Below, piece by piece: positions 1 to 5,202 of a stretch of 9,062 nt of DNA (the stretch's first letter is position 1; each line of letters starts with the position of its first letter). The stretch is from an uncultured Lachnospiraceae bacterium (GTDB lineage: Bacteria; Bacillota; Clostridia; Lachnospirales; Lachnospiraceae): NCBI GenBank assembly GCA_910588215.1, contig CAJUQJ010000079.1, forward strand, positions 1 through 9,062. The letters are read 5' to 3'. The notes beneath the pieces are model-generated. The model did not search any database, had not been told where the DNA came from, and saw only the letters and a list, made by a program, of their open reading frames with translations. Position numbers and translations under genes: made by a program.

Positions 1-30
1 CCTGCCGTCGGGCGGGCCGCATGGCCATCC

Positions 31-61
31 ATGCTGTGAAAGTCGAAGACTTTCACAGCAT
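31..61. repeat. 14-bp perfect inverted repeat with a 3-base loop
   Basis: The arms at 31-44 and 48-61 are exact reverse complements around a 3-base loop, giving an unusually strong hairpin on either strand. Neither side is followed by a T-run, so it does not look like a standard rho-independent terminator. The 30 bases before it are GC-rich and contain a further 6-bp inverted repeat (19-24 with 29-34). I see no gene in 1-143. The block resembles a short interspersed palindromic repeat or the tail of a neighbouring structure cut by the window edge. Which it is cannot be decided from one copy. Confidence 0.6.
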
Positions 62-96
62 AATTTATGAAATTCCTGTATCGTTCACGATAACAA

Positions 97-122
97 CGGG
101 ACGGTTCCGCTAAACCGTCCCG
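97..122 (-). terminator. Probable rho-independent terminator of the NfeD-SPFH transcript
   Basis: A 10-bp perfect GC-rich stem (97-106 with 113-122) has a 6-base loop. Read on the minus strand, the stem is followed by TTGTTAT, a modest T-rich tail. It lies about 100 bases downstream of the SPFH gene stop, the expected place for the end of that transcript. The T-tract is weak, so termination may be partial, and the hairpin could also act from the other strand on a gene outside the window. Confidence 0.55.
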
Positions 123-143
123 CATCAAACACTACTTCTATTC

Positions 144-221
144 CTATCGCAGTCTCTTAAAGTCCTCGCAGATCTCTATTTCTTCCTCTGCCTCTATCCA
201 CAATCCGATCTGCCACATCAT
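144..221 (-). CDS. Candidate small protein, 25 residues, downstream of SPFH gene
   Basis: An open frame of 25 codons begins with two consecutive ATG codons 3 bases after the SPFH gene stop and ends with TAG. The predicted peptide starts MMWQIGLWIEAEEE and ends ICEDFKRLR, so a tryptophan-containing hydrophobic start is followed by an acidic stretch and a basic end. There is no good Shine-Dalgarno at normal spacing; an AAGGAAG lies about 14 bases upstream inside the SPFH gene, so translation would depend mainly on reinitiation or coupling. I do not recognise the family. Its position between the SPFH stop and the terminator hairpin means it would be on the same mRNA. A chance ORF of this length is quite possible, so this is a hypothesis. 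Confidence 0.3.
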   Translation of the reverse strand: MMWQIGLWIEAEEEIEICEDFKRLR

Positions 222-224
222 CGC

Positions 225-1145
225 TTACTGCCAGACTTCCTTCATAGAAGTTGCAAGTCCTGCCAGTCCCTGGATCTCGGACGGAATGATGATCTTCGTC
301 GCCTTACCGTCGGCCGCCTTCTCGAATGCTTCCAGACTCTTGATCTTCAGCACTGCCTCATCCGCACCGGCCTCACGGATCATACGGATACCGTCTGCGG
401 TAGCCTTCTGTACCTTCAGAATAGCCTCCGCCTCACCTTCTGCCTCACGGATCATCTTCTCTTTCTCCGCCTCTGCACGCAGGATCGCCGACTGCTTCTC
501 GGCCTCTGCTTCCAGGATCGCGGATTCCTTCTTACCTTCCGCAACCAGAACGGTTGATTTCTTCTCGCCCTCCGCGCGCAGGATCGCTTCACGGCGTTCA
601 CGCTCTGCCTTCATCTGTTTCTCCATGGCATCCTGGATCGCAGACGGCGGGATGATATTCTTAAGTTCCACACGGTTTACCTTGATGCCCCACGGATCCG
701 TAGCGATATCCAGGGATGCTCTCATCTTCGTGTTGATCACTTCTCTGGAAGTCAACGTCTGATCCAACTCCATCTCACCGATGATATTACGCAGTGTAGT
801 GGCCGTCAGGTTCTCGATCGCCATGATCGGATTCTCCACACCGTATGCGTAGAGCTTCGGGTCCGTGATCTGGAAGAACACTACCGTATCGATCCGCATA
901 GTTACATTATCCTTGGTGATCACCGGCTGCGGTGCGAAATCCACCACCTGCTCCTTCAAGATAACCCTCTTGGCAACCTTGTCAAGAAACGGCATCTTGA
1001 GGTGAAGACCCACCGACCAGGTCTGCTGATAAGCGCCCAGCCTCTCCACTACATAAGCATTTGCCTGCGGCACGATCTTGATACAAGATAATAAGATCAT
1101 CACCAGCAAAAGTAAAACTACTACAAAAGCTATAAGTCCACCCAT
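225..1145 (-). CDS. SPFH/band 7 (stomatin/paraslipin, QmcA-like) membrane protein
   Basis: This 306-residue protein belongs to the SPFH (stomatin, prohibitin, flotillin, HflK/C) superfamily, paraslipin branch: membrane-anchored scaffolds that oligomerise into large assemblies and influence membrane organisation or proteolysis. Residues 2-22 form one N-terminal membrane segment. The SPFH domain follows at about 25-180, with the family-typical VVERLGAY near the start, VITKDNV at 75-81 and WGIKV at 152-156. Residues 186-240 form five 11-residue Ala/Glu-rich coiled-coil repeats, then a C-terminal region to VWQ. The start is chosen at 1145 because AAGGGG lies 7 bases before that ATG. An ATG two codons upstream (1151) overlaps the NfeD stop as ATGA but sits only one base from the same site. 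It is coupled to the NfeD gene, the usual partner of this family. The class is certain; the cellular role in this organism is not. Confidence 0.93.
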   Translation of the reverse strand: MGGLIAFVVVLLLLVMILLSCIKIVPQANAYVVERLGAYQQTWSVGLHLKMPFLDKVAKRVILKEQVVDFAPQPVITKDNVTMRIDTVVFFQITDPKLYAYGVENPIMAIENLTATTLRNIIGEMELDQTLTSREVINTKMRASLDIATDPWGIKVNRVELKNIIPPSAIQDAMEKQMKAERERREAILRAEGEKKSTVLVAEGKKESAILEAEAEKQSAILRAEAEKEKMIREAEGEAEAILKVQKATADGIRMIREAGADEAVLKIKSLEAFEKAADGKATKIIIPSEIQGLAGLATSMKEVWQ

Positions 1146-1147
1146 AA

Positions 1148-1606
1148 TCATACCCCTTTTCTCTCTTCGACGATCAACTTTACACCGTTGATCCCCAGTA
1201 CGGTAGTCACTGTGCCAACCGGAAGCCTTACACCATCGATCCGTGTTCTGGCGGACCATTCCATCCCGCCCACGTTAACCTGACCGATACCCTGCAGGTT
1301 GTCGATCTCACTGATCACGATCGCCTGCCGTCCCACCAGACTCTCCGCATTGGTCCTGACTCTGTCCTTGTTAAAATACTTGACCGCCAACGGCCTTGTA
1401 AAAATGATCAGCACGCCGGATACCACAAGAAACAGAATGACCTGCACCACCATCGGCGCCCCTAAAACTGCCGCGATCGTCGCGATCAATGCACCGCCTG
1501 CAAACCAGATGGTCGTGAGTCCCATTGTCAACAGTTCGATGACGACTAACACTACGAGAACGATCAGCCAAAACATCGTCATACTCATATCAGCAAATAA
1601 AGCCAT
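1148..1606 (-). CDS. Short NfeD-like membrane protein
   Basis: This 152-residue protein matches the short (protease-less) class of NfeD proteins, which sit beside and partner SPFH proteins (compare E. coli YbbJ with QmcA). Hydrophobic segments at about 10-29, 31-50 and 52-70 predict three to four membrane passes packed close together. The C-terminal region, about 85-150, fits the OB-fold NfeD domain: it opens with SLVGRQAIV and contains GQVNVGGMEWSAR, including the conserved G-x-x-W-x-A. There is no ClpP-like serine protease domain, as expected for this length. The start at 1606 has GAGGTGA 6 bases upstream. Its TGA stop overlaps an ATG of the next gene, so both are probably translated together. 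The likely role is to bind or stabilise the SPFH assembly in the membrane; that is family knowledge, not shown here. Confidence 0.9.
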   Translation of the reverse strand: MALFADMSMTMFWLIVLVVLVVIELLTMGLTTIWFAGGALIATIAAVLGAPMVVQVILFLVVSGVLIIFTRPLAVKYFNKDRVRTNAESLVGRQAIVISEIDNLQGIGQVNVGGMEWSARTRIDGVRLPVGTVTTVLGINGVKLIVEERKGV

Positions 1607-1653
1607 AAGACCTCACCTCTTTTCTCTGTTGTGTATCAGTATGCTTATAAATT

Positions 1654-1682
1654 ATTCTACTATATTATATCCTGACCTGCAA
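1654..1682 (-). promoter_or_regulatory. Possible promoter for the NfeD-SPFH pair
   Basis: In the 87-bp spacer after the hydrolase gene, the minus strand has TTGCAG (1677-1682), a 17-base spacer and TAGAAT (1654-1659). The -35 match is only three of six; the -10 match is five of six. A perfect TATAAT also occurs at 1664-1669 but lacks a recognisable -35 at 17 bases. No terminator hairpin is visible in this spacer, so read-through from the hydrolase promoters is equally possible. Confidence 0.35.
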
Positions 1683-1693
1683 GTATCATTCTC

Positions 1694-2770
1694 TTACCAG
1701 AAAACCTGATTGTCGATCTGGATCCCGTCATGGTTCCCGGCTCTCCTGAAATGCGTTGCACCGCCCACATTGGTCTCGCCATTGATAGCCGCCCGAGCCG
1801 CCTCATAACAGCTGTCAGAGATCTTGCCGCTTGTATAGACCTTAGCCACTTTACCGTTTAACGCCGGTGTAAACTGTCCGGAAGCAAAAATAACGCCCGA
1901 TACCGTATTCGGATATGCCCCACTCCTGACACGGTTCATCACGACCGCACCCACTGCCAGCTTCCCGTTATAAGTCTCACTGCCCGCTTCGCACTGGATC
2001 AAAGCCGCCAGAAGCTTGGTATCGTCACCGCCTACTACGACTGCGCCCTGATTTGCCTTCAGTTTCGCCTGCCGCTCAGCCTCTTCCCGCTCTCTTATCG
2101 CCGCCAGTGTCTCCCCGGCATCGATATGGAAATCTACATCCACAAACTCCGCGGACACATAGCCCGTCTCTCCTTCGTAGTCTACACTGATCCAGTCGTC
2201 ATTCACGAATTCGATCATCTCCAGCTCATCGTCACCGGCCAGGAGTCCGAAAACCTCCGCTTCGGTATCAGGTTCCCTGCGGACACGCAGCGTCTCTGTC
2301 TCGATCAGCACGATCAGATTACCCACATCATCAGCCATAGCCTCAGCCTCTTCCCCAAACAGAAGATATTCGTCACTGGCCCATCCGATCAGGTCACCGC
2401 TTTTCATCCGCGTCCAACCGTCCTTACGCTCCAGTATCCTGCCGCCACAATCCTTGTAAAGCACTCCAACCTTATCAGATTCTTCACTCGCCTCTGCTCT
2501 GACGTTCATAGCCACCTGCACATTGACCATCACCAGGTCTGACTCTTCCTCCTGCTGCAACGCGCTGGCCTCTGATATCTGAGTCAACTCTTCGATGGCC
2601 TTCTCATCGACTGATTCCACCGTAGGATCTACGATCTGCGAGATTCCCACGCTCAGGGAATCGAAATATTCTTTCTTCGTAGCCGCTCTGACATCCAGAC
2701 AAAAAGCCGCCATAGCCAGACAAAGAATAAGGGCGGTGAACAGAATCCGTACTTTCCTGCCTTTCAGCAT
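1694..2770 (-). CDS. Secreted SH3b-SleB/CwlJ-like cell wall hydrolase
   Basis: This 358-residue protein is probably an exported peptidoglycan hydrolase. Residues 1-30 form a Sec signal peptide: a basic MLKGRKVR start, a hydrophobic core and likely cleavage near VRAA. Two bacterial SH3 domains follow at about 82-138 and 152-212, both with the typical (M/L)-x-V-R-x-x-x-x-x-x-x-x-x-V start and G-W-(A) or G-Y-V-S end; such domains bind the wall. A charged linker (213-246) leads to a Hydrolase_2 (SleB/CwlJ) domain at about 250-358, with the family ALIQCEAGSE motif (Glu261 the likely catalytic acid), AVGAVVMNRV, SGQFTP and a closing GNHDGIQIDNQVFW. The start is supported by GGAGG 9 bases upstream (2780-2784). 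SleB and CwlJ act in spore germination, but SH3b-fused clostridial versions may act in vegetative wall turnover; which applies here is unknown. Two tandem promoters lie upstream. Confidence 0.9.
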   Translation of the reverse strand: MLKGRKVRILFTALILCLAMAAFCLDVRAATKKEYFDSLSVGISQIVDPTVESVDEKAIEELTQISEASALQQEEESDLVMVNVQVAMNVRAEASEESDKVGVLYKDCGGRILERKDGWTRMKSGDLIGWASDEYLLFGEEAEAMADDVGNLIVLIETETLRVRREPDTEAEVFGLLAGDDELEMIEFVNDDWISVDYEGETGYVSAEFVDVDFHIDAGETLAAIREREEAERQAKLKANQGAVVVGGDDTKLLAALIQCEAGSETYNGKLAVGAVVMNRVRSGAYPNTVSGVIFASGQFTPALNGKVAKVYTSGKISDSCYEAARAAINGETNVGGATHFRRAGNHDGIQIDNQVFW

Positions 2771-2819
2771 AAATACAATCCTCCATCTTCCTTTATGATA
2801 CTATAAATTTCTCGATGTT

Positions 2820-2848
2820 ATAATACTAAAATATTACAAAATTGTTAA
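2820..2848 (-). promoter_or_regulatory. Proximal sigma-A-like promoter of the wall hydrolase gene
   Basis: The minus strand has TTAACA (2843-2848), exactly 17 bases, then TATTAT (2820-2825), each matching consensus at five of six positions. Transcription would start near 2813, giving a leader of about 43 bases before the hydrolase ATG. The whole 205-bp spacer is AT-rich, so chance matches are more likely than usual. Confidence 0.5.
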
Positions 2849-2865
2849 CTGCATAAATATGGATA

Positions 2866-2894
2866 ATTTTAGCAAAACACCGTATCTTTGTCAA
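2866..2894 (-). promoter_or_regulatory. Distal sigma-A promoter of the wall hydrolase gene
   Basis: A perfect -35 TTGACA (2889-2894), a 17-base spacer and TAAAAT (2866-2871, five of six) are present on the minus strand. TG one base before the -10 gives an extended -10 element. This is the best promoter in the window. Initiation near 2859 gives a leader of about 90 bases. It lies 46 bases upstream of the second promoter. The stretch 2895-2975, between it and the proC stop, shows no convincing terminator. Confidence 0.75.
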
Positions 2895-2975
2895 GTTTAT
2901 GCGGCTTGTCTCATTTTTATTCTATTTTTATATTGATTACATTACAGTAAAAGCTAATATTTCTTAACCTTTTTG

Positions 2976-3770
2976 TCATAATTTCCGGGTCTGTTCCACG
3001 ACAGCCCGCAGAGCATCTATCACCGCCCCACGCATTCCTTTCTCTTCCAGAACACGCACACCCTGTATGGTCGTACCACCCGGAGAACATACCATATCCT
3101 TCAACTCTCCCGGATGTTTTCCGCTCTCCAGCACCAGTTTCGACGAACCGTAAACAGCCTGCGCCGCAAACTCATATGCCTGCGCCCTTGGCATGCCTGC
3201 CGCCACTGCCGCGTCAGCCATTGCCTCTATGAACATGAACACAAAGGCCGGAGAACTGCCGCTGACGGCACCCACGGCATCCATCAAAGATTCCGGCACC
3301 AGACTGGCACGTCCAAAACTTTCCATCAGCTTAAGGCTCAATGCCGTCTCCTCCGCTGAGACACGGCTGTTAACGCAGACACCCGTGCATCCTTCTCCAA
3401 CAAGCGCCGGCGTATTTGGCATACAGCGCACCAGTTTTATTTCTTTGTGGAATGCCTGTTCGATCCAGGCGATCGTTTTGCCTGCTGCGATGCTGATCAC
3501 CAACACGTCATCCGATACCACATCCCTGATCTCTTCGATCACCCCCTGAAAAAACTGCGGCTTCACGGCCAGAATCAAAATCTCCGCCTCCCTCGCCACC
3601 GCGGCATTGCTGTCACGTGTTCCTATGCCATATATATTATGTATATTCTCCAACGTTTCGGCAGTCCTCGCAGAACCGATGATGTCGTCTCTTTCCACGA
3701 TGTTTCTCTGCAGCATACCGCCGATCATCGCCCTTGCCATGTTACCAAGTCCTATAAATCCTATCTTCAT
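2976..3770 (-). CDS. proC: Pyrroline-5-carboxylate reductase
   Basis: This 264-residue cytoplasmic enzyme reduces 1-pyrroline-5-carboxylate to L-proline with NAD(P)H, the last step of proline biosynthesis. The N-terminal Rossmann fold begins MKIGFIGLGNMARAMIGG, with the nucleotide-binding GxGxM at residues 7-11. Residues 116-128 carry RCMPNTPALVGEG. The C-terminal dimerisation and catalytic half has DAVGAVSGSSPAFVF at 164-178 and the family signature around VCSPGGTTIQGV at 227-238. Length matches the family. The ATG at 3770 is chosen because GGAGG lies 5 bases upstream (3776-3780) and homologues begin M-K-I-G-F-I-G. In-frame codons extend 15 residues further upstream, but they translate repeat DNA and are not expected to be coding. 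The ribosome binding site itself lies inside a 26-bp duplicated sequence. No other proline gene (proA, proB) is adjacent, so proC stands alone here. Confidence 0.96.
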   Translation of the reverse strand: MKIGFIGLGNMARAMIGGMLQRNIVERDDIIGSARTAETLENIHNIYGIGTRDSNAAVAREAEILILAVKPQFFQGVIEEIRDVVSDDVLVISIAAGKTIAWIEQAFHKEIKLVRCMPNTPALVGEGCTGVCVNSRVSAEETALSLKLMESFGRASLVPESLMDAVGAVSGSSPAFVFMFIEAMADAAVAAGMPRAQAYEFAAQAVYGSSKLVLESGKHPGELKDMVCSPGGTTIQGVRVLEEKGMRGAVIDALRAVVEQTRKL

Positions 3771-3867
3771 TTTTACCTCCATTCCGAAGCGCTTTGCGCT
3801 GAGGACGCGAGCCAAATGTCAAATTTGGCTCTGCAATCTCGAGTTTGTGGCTCCTGCACAAACTCGC

Positions 3868-3904
3868 AGTTGAAAAATCAGCACATCAGTGTGATTTTTC
3901 AACT
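3868..3904. repeat. 13-bp perfect hairpin inside the proC leader repeat
   Basis: The arms 3868-3880 and 3892-3904 are exact reverse complements around an 11-base loop. An alternative fold pairs CACA with TGTG (3882-3885 with 3890-3893) inside an 11-bp outer stem. It contains an A5/T5 run in each arm. If proC is transcribed from a promoter further upstream, this hairpin lies in its untranslated leader. No terminator-like T-run follows it directly on the minus strand. Confidence 0.65.
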
Positions 3905-3929
3905 TTACCTCCATTCCGAAGCGCTTTGC
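3904..3929. repeat. Distal copy of the 26-bp direct repeat
   Basis: It is identical over 26 bp to 3772-3797, and identity stops sharply at both ends. The two copies start 132 bp apart. It contains GGAGGTAAA on the minus strand, an orphan Shine-Dalgarno with only a TTG 5 bases downstream. The arrangement suggests that insertion of the hairpin block duplicated, or brought with it, the ribosome binding site region. Confidence 0.75.
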
Positions 3930-3971
3930 AAATTCTTGTAAAATCTCTTTAAAACATTGAACATATTGAAA

Positions 3972-3999
3972 ATACTAAAAACATTTGTTTTTATAACAA
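3972..3999 (-). promoter_or_regulatory. Weak candidate promoter for proC
   Basis: The minus strand shows TTGTTA (3994-3999), 16 bases, then TAGTAT (3972-3977), each four of six to consensus. It lies in AT-rich DNA where such matches arise by chance. If used, the proC leader would be about 195 bases long and would include the whole hairpin repeat. Confidence 0.22.
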
Positions 4000-4053
4000 T
4001 AGATATCTTTGAATTCTCCGTTCTAAATGACACAATCGTCATCAAATCTTGAT

Positions 4054-4107
4054 TTAGTATTTCCCCATCCAAGAAGTCATATCCTCTTCCGATTTACTGG
4101 CTATCAT
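4054..4107 (-). CDS. Candidate 17-residue small ORF with good ribosome binding site
   Basis: The predicted peptide is MIASKSEEDMTSWMGKY followed by TAA. An AAAAGGTGA Shine-Dalgarno (4113-4121) lies 5 bases before the ATG, better placed than for some real genes in this window. I recognise no family. It could be a leader peptide for proC, a free small protein, or the surviving start of a decayed gene. The frame after the stop shows no continued homology that I recognise. It is short enough to be chance. Confidence 0.2.
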   Translation of the reverse strand: MIASKSEEDMTSWMGKY

Positions 4108-4237
4108 GCATGTCACCTTTTAGCACCGCAATTTATCACATAAATAACATATGATTTTATATTGTGCAGTTTTCTCACTTCCACGCTCGACAACGTCATT
4201 TCGCTAAATCCTGATTTGACTTTCTTTTTCTCTATTT

Positions 4238-4257
4238 ATCACTTCTGATCACTTCTG
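4238..4257. repeat. Tandem 10-bp direct repeat
   Basis: ATCACTTCTG occurs twice in immediate succession (4238-4247 and 4248-4257), about 50 bases downstream of the methyltransferase stop. It lies in a pyrimidine-rich stretch of the plus strand. No function is evident; replication slippage is the simplest origin. Confidence 0.6.
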
Positions 4258-4306
4258 GTTACATCTTATCACAATGTTACCTATTTCCATATTCTTTTCC
4301 CTTACT

Positions 4307-5167
4307 CTACTGTTGACCATGTCGTCTCTGACGATATGCCTCATAAAATAACACTGTAGATGCTACTGCTGCATTCAAAGATTCCACGCTGCCTTCCATC
4401 GGAATACAGATTTTCACATCTGCACAAGCTGCCGTTTCCTGCCGTAATCCATTCCCTTCATTACCGATCAGAAAGGCCGATGCACCACTGTAATCGCATT
4501 CATCATAGCATTTCTCAGCTTGCAGATCCGCCGCATAAACACAGATGTTATTTTTCTGCAGTTCCCGGACTGTCCCGCAAATATCCTCTGTATAAACAAA
4601 TGGTACACGGTATACGGATCCCATGGTAGAGCGGATCGTTTTCGGATTATAGATATCCACCGTATGACTGCTCATGAGAATGCCGTCTGCTCCAACCGCT
4701 TCACCAGTCCGAAAGATCGTCCCCAGATTCCCCGGATCCTGTATGTCTTCCACGAGCAAGTAGAGCTGCTTCTTACGCCCCGTCTCACCCATGATACTGA
4801 TACTCCTGCCGGTATGTTTATCGACACACTTCCTTGCCTGTACCGATGACAAAAGATCTTCCAGACGGTATTGATACTGCTTCACCAGTGTGAGAATACC
4901 CTGCGGTGTTTTCGTATCGGACATTTTATCAAAAATATCATCTGCAACGATCTCACAGAATACCTTATCCAGTTTCTTCCCGTAGACTTCGCGCAGTTCT
5001 TTCTCTGCCCGTTTCGCGAGATATACCCGCTCGATCTTCTCTGTAGGTGCTTCCGCAAACATCTTAACGCCTTCCACGACAAATACACCCTGCCTGTTGC
5101 GTACTTTCGCCTTCTGCGTAAGTTGAACCACTTCCCGCACTGATCTGTTGCTGAAACTCGTGATCAT
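4307..5167 (-). CDS. TrmH/SpoU-family RNA 2'-O-ribose methyltransferase
   Basis: This 286-residue protein should transfer a methyl group from S-adenosylmethionine to a ribose 2'-OH of rRNA or tRNA. The N-terminal part (about 8-100) fits the SpoU substrate-binding domain, beginning with a V-R-E-V-V-x-L pattern and carrying VFVVEGVKMF at 28-37. The SPOUT catalytic domain (about 135-280) has all three motifs: DPGNLGTIFRTGEAVGADG at 144-162 (Arg153 the expected catalytic residue), FLIGNEGNGL at 232-241 and IPMEGSVESLNAAVASTV at 255-272. Between the domains is an apparent hydrophilic extra stretch at about 108-134. The start at 5167 is preceded by GGAGG at 6 bases (5174-5178); an in-frame ATG 8 codons upstream has no comparable site. 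It could be an RlmB-like or other SpoU enzyme; the exact RNA target cannot be read from sequence, so no symbol is given. It lies 91 bases downstream of pfkA. Confidence 0.92.
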   Translation of the reverse strand: MITSFSNRSVREVVQLTQKAKVRNRQGVFVVEGVKMFAEAPTEKIERVYLAKRAEKELREVYGKKLDKVFCEIVADDIFDKMSDTKTPQGILTLVKQYQYRLEDLLSSVQARKCVDKHTGRSISIMGETGRKKQLYLLVEDIQDPGNLGTIFRTGEAVGADGILMSSHTVDIYNPKTIRSTMGSVYRVPFVYTEDICGTVRELQKNNICVYAADLQAEKCYDECDYSGASAFLIGNEGNGLRQETAACADVKICIPMEGSVESLNAAVASTVLFYEAYRQRRHGQQ

Positions 5168-5182
5168 CGATTTCCTCCCATC

Positions 5183-5192
5183 TGTGCGCACA
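5183..5192. repeat. Perfect 10-bp palindrome before the methyltransferase gene
   Basis: TGTGCGCACA reads the same on both strands. It ends 4 bases upstream of the GGAGG-containing Shine-Dalgarno block of the methyltransferase gene. It could be an operator half-site pair or a small hairpin affecting ribosome access, but a 10-bp palindrome can arise by chance. Confidence 0.4.
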
Positions 5193-5202
5193 ACACATGG
5201 TA

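Larger units (their letters stand above)
3772..3929. repeat. Composite hairpin-rich repeat carrying the proC ribosome binding site
   Basis: Two exact 26-bp direct copies (3772-3797 and 3904-3929) enclose 106 bp that fold into three successive perfect hairpins with different sequences: stems 3809-3817/3823-3831 (9 bp), 3840-3849/3857-3866 (10 bp) and 3868-3880/3892-3904 (13 bp). Each 26-bp copy contains a perfect GGAGG Shine-Dalgarno site on the minus strand. The copy next to proC is its working ribosome binding site; the other has no good start codon behind it, only a TTG. The internal AGCGC-TTT-GCGCT (3788-3800) forms a small fourth hairpin. No transposase is present. The structure fits a non-autonomous interspersed repeat of Clostridia, perhaps high-copy, but copy number cannot be seen from this window. 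Confidence 0.7.
3930..4306. other. AT-rich gap between the methyltransferase gene and proC
   Basis: These 377 bases hold no gene I can recognise. The sequence is strongly AT-rich, with a 10-bp tandem repeat (4238-4257), two similar short palindromes AAATC-NN-GATTT (4044-4055 and 4206-4217), a small inverted repeat ATGAC/GTCAT (4027-4042) and one 17-codon ORF with a good ribosome binding site (4054-4107). No T-box motif or other known riboswitch signature was seen. No clear terminator follows the methyltransferase gene. It may be the decayed remains of a lost gene or a long regulatory leader for proC. Confidence 0.5.

Noticed and set aside
286..762. 158-codon plus-strand frame opposite the SPFH gene
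   Set aside because: Its repetitive Ala/Ser-rich sequence is simply the complement of the 11-residue Ala/Glu repeats; no domain is recognisable.
2895..2975. Terminator after proC
   Set aside because: Only very short AT-rich pairings and a 4-bp CAAG/CTTG stem are present; nothing resembles a stem followed by a T-run.
3819..3902. TTG-started 27-codon ORF as an annotated gene
   Set aside because: It consists entirely of hairpin repeat DNA, so I left it out of the gene list and reported it only as an observation.
3772..3929. CRISPR array
   Set aside because: There are only two copies of the 26-bp repeat, with a 106-bp interval full of hairpins, and no cas gene.
3904..3929. Target-site duplication of a classical insertion sequence
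   Set aside because: 26 bp is longer than usual target duplications, the interval lacks a transposase, and the end sequences are not inverted repeats of each other; duplication with a composite repeat fits better.
3447..3941. 164-codon plus-strand frame opposite proC and the hairpin repeat
   Set aside because: It is antisense to proC and then runs through the repeat; the translated repeat explains its familiar-looking end.
3930..4306. T-box or other known riboswitch upstream of proC
   Set aside because: No conserved T-box sequence or recognised aptamer core was found on the minus strand.
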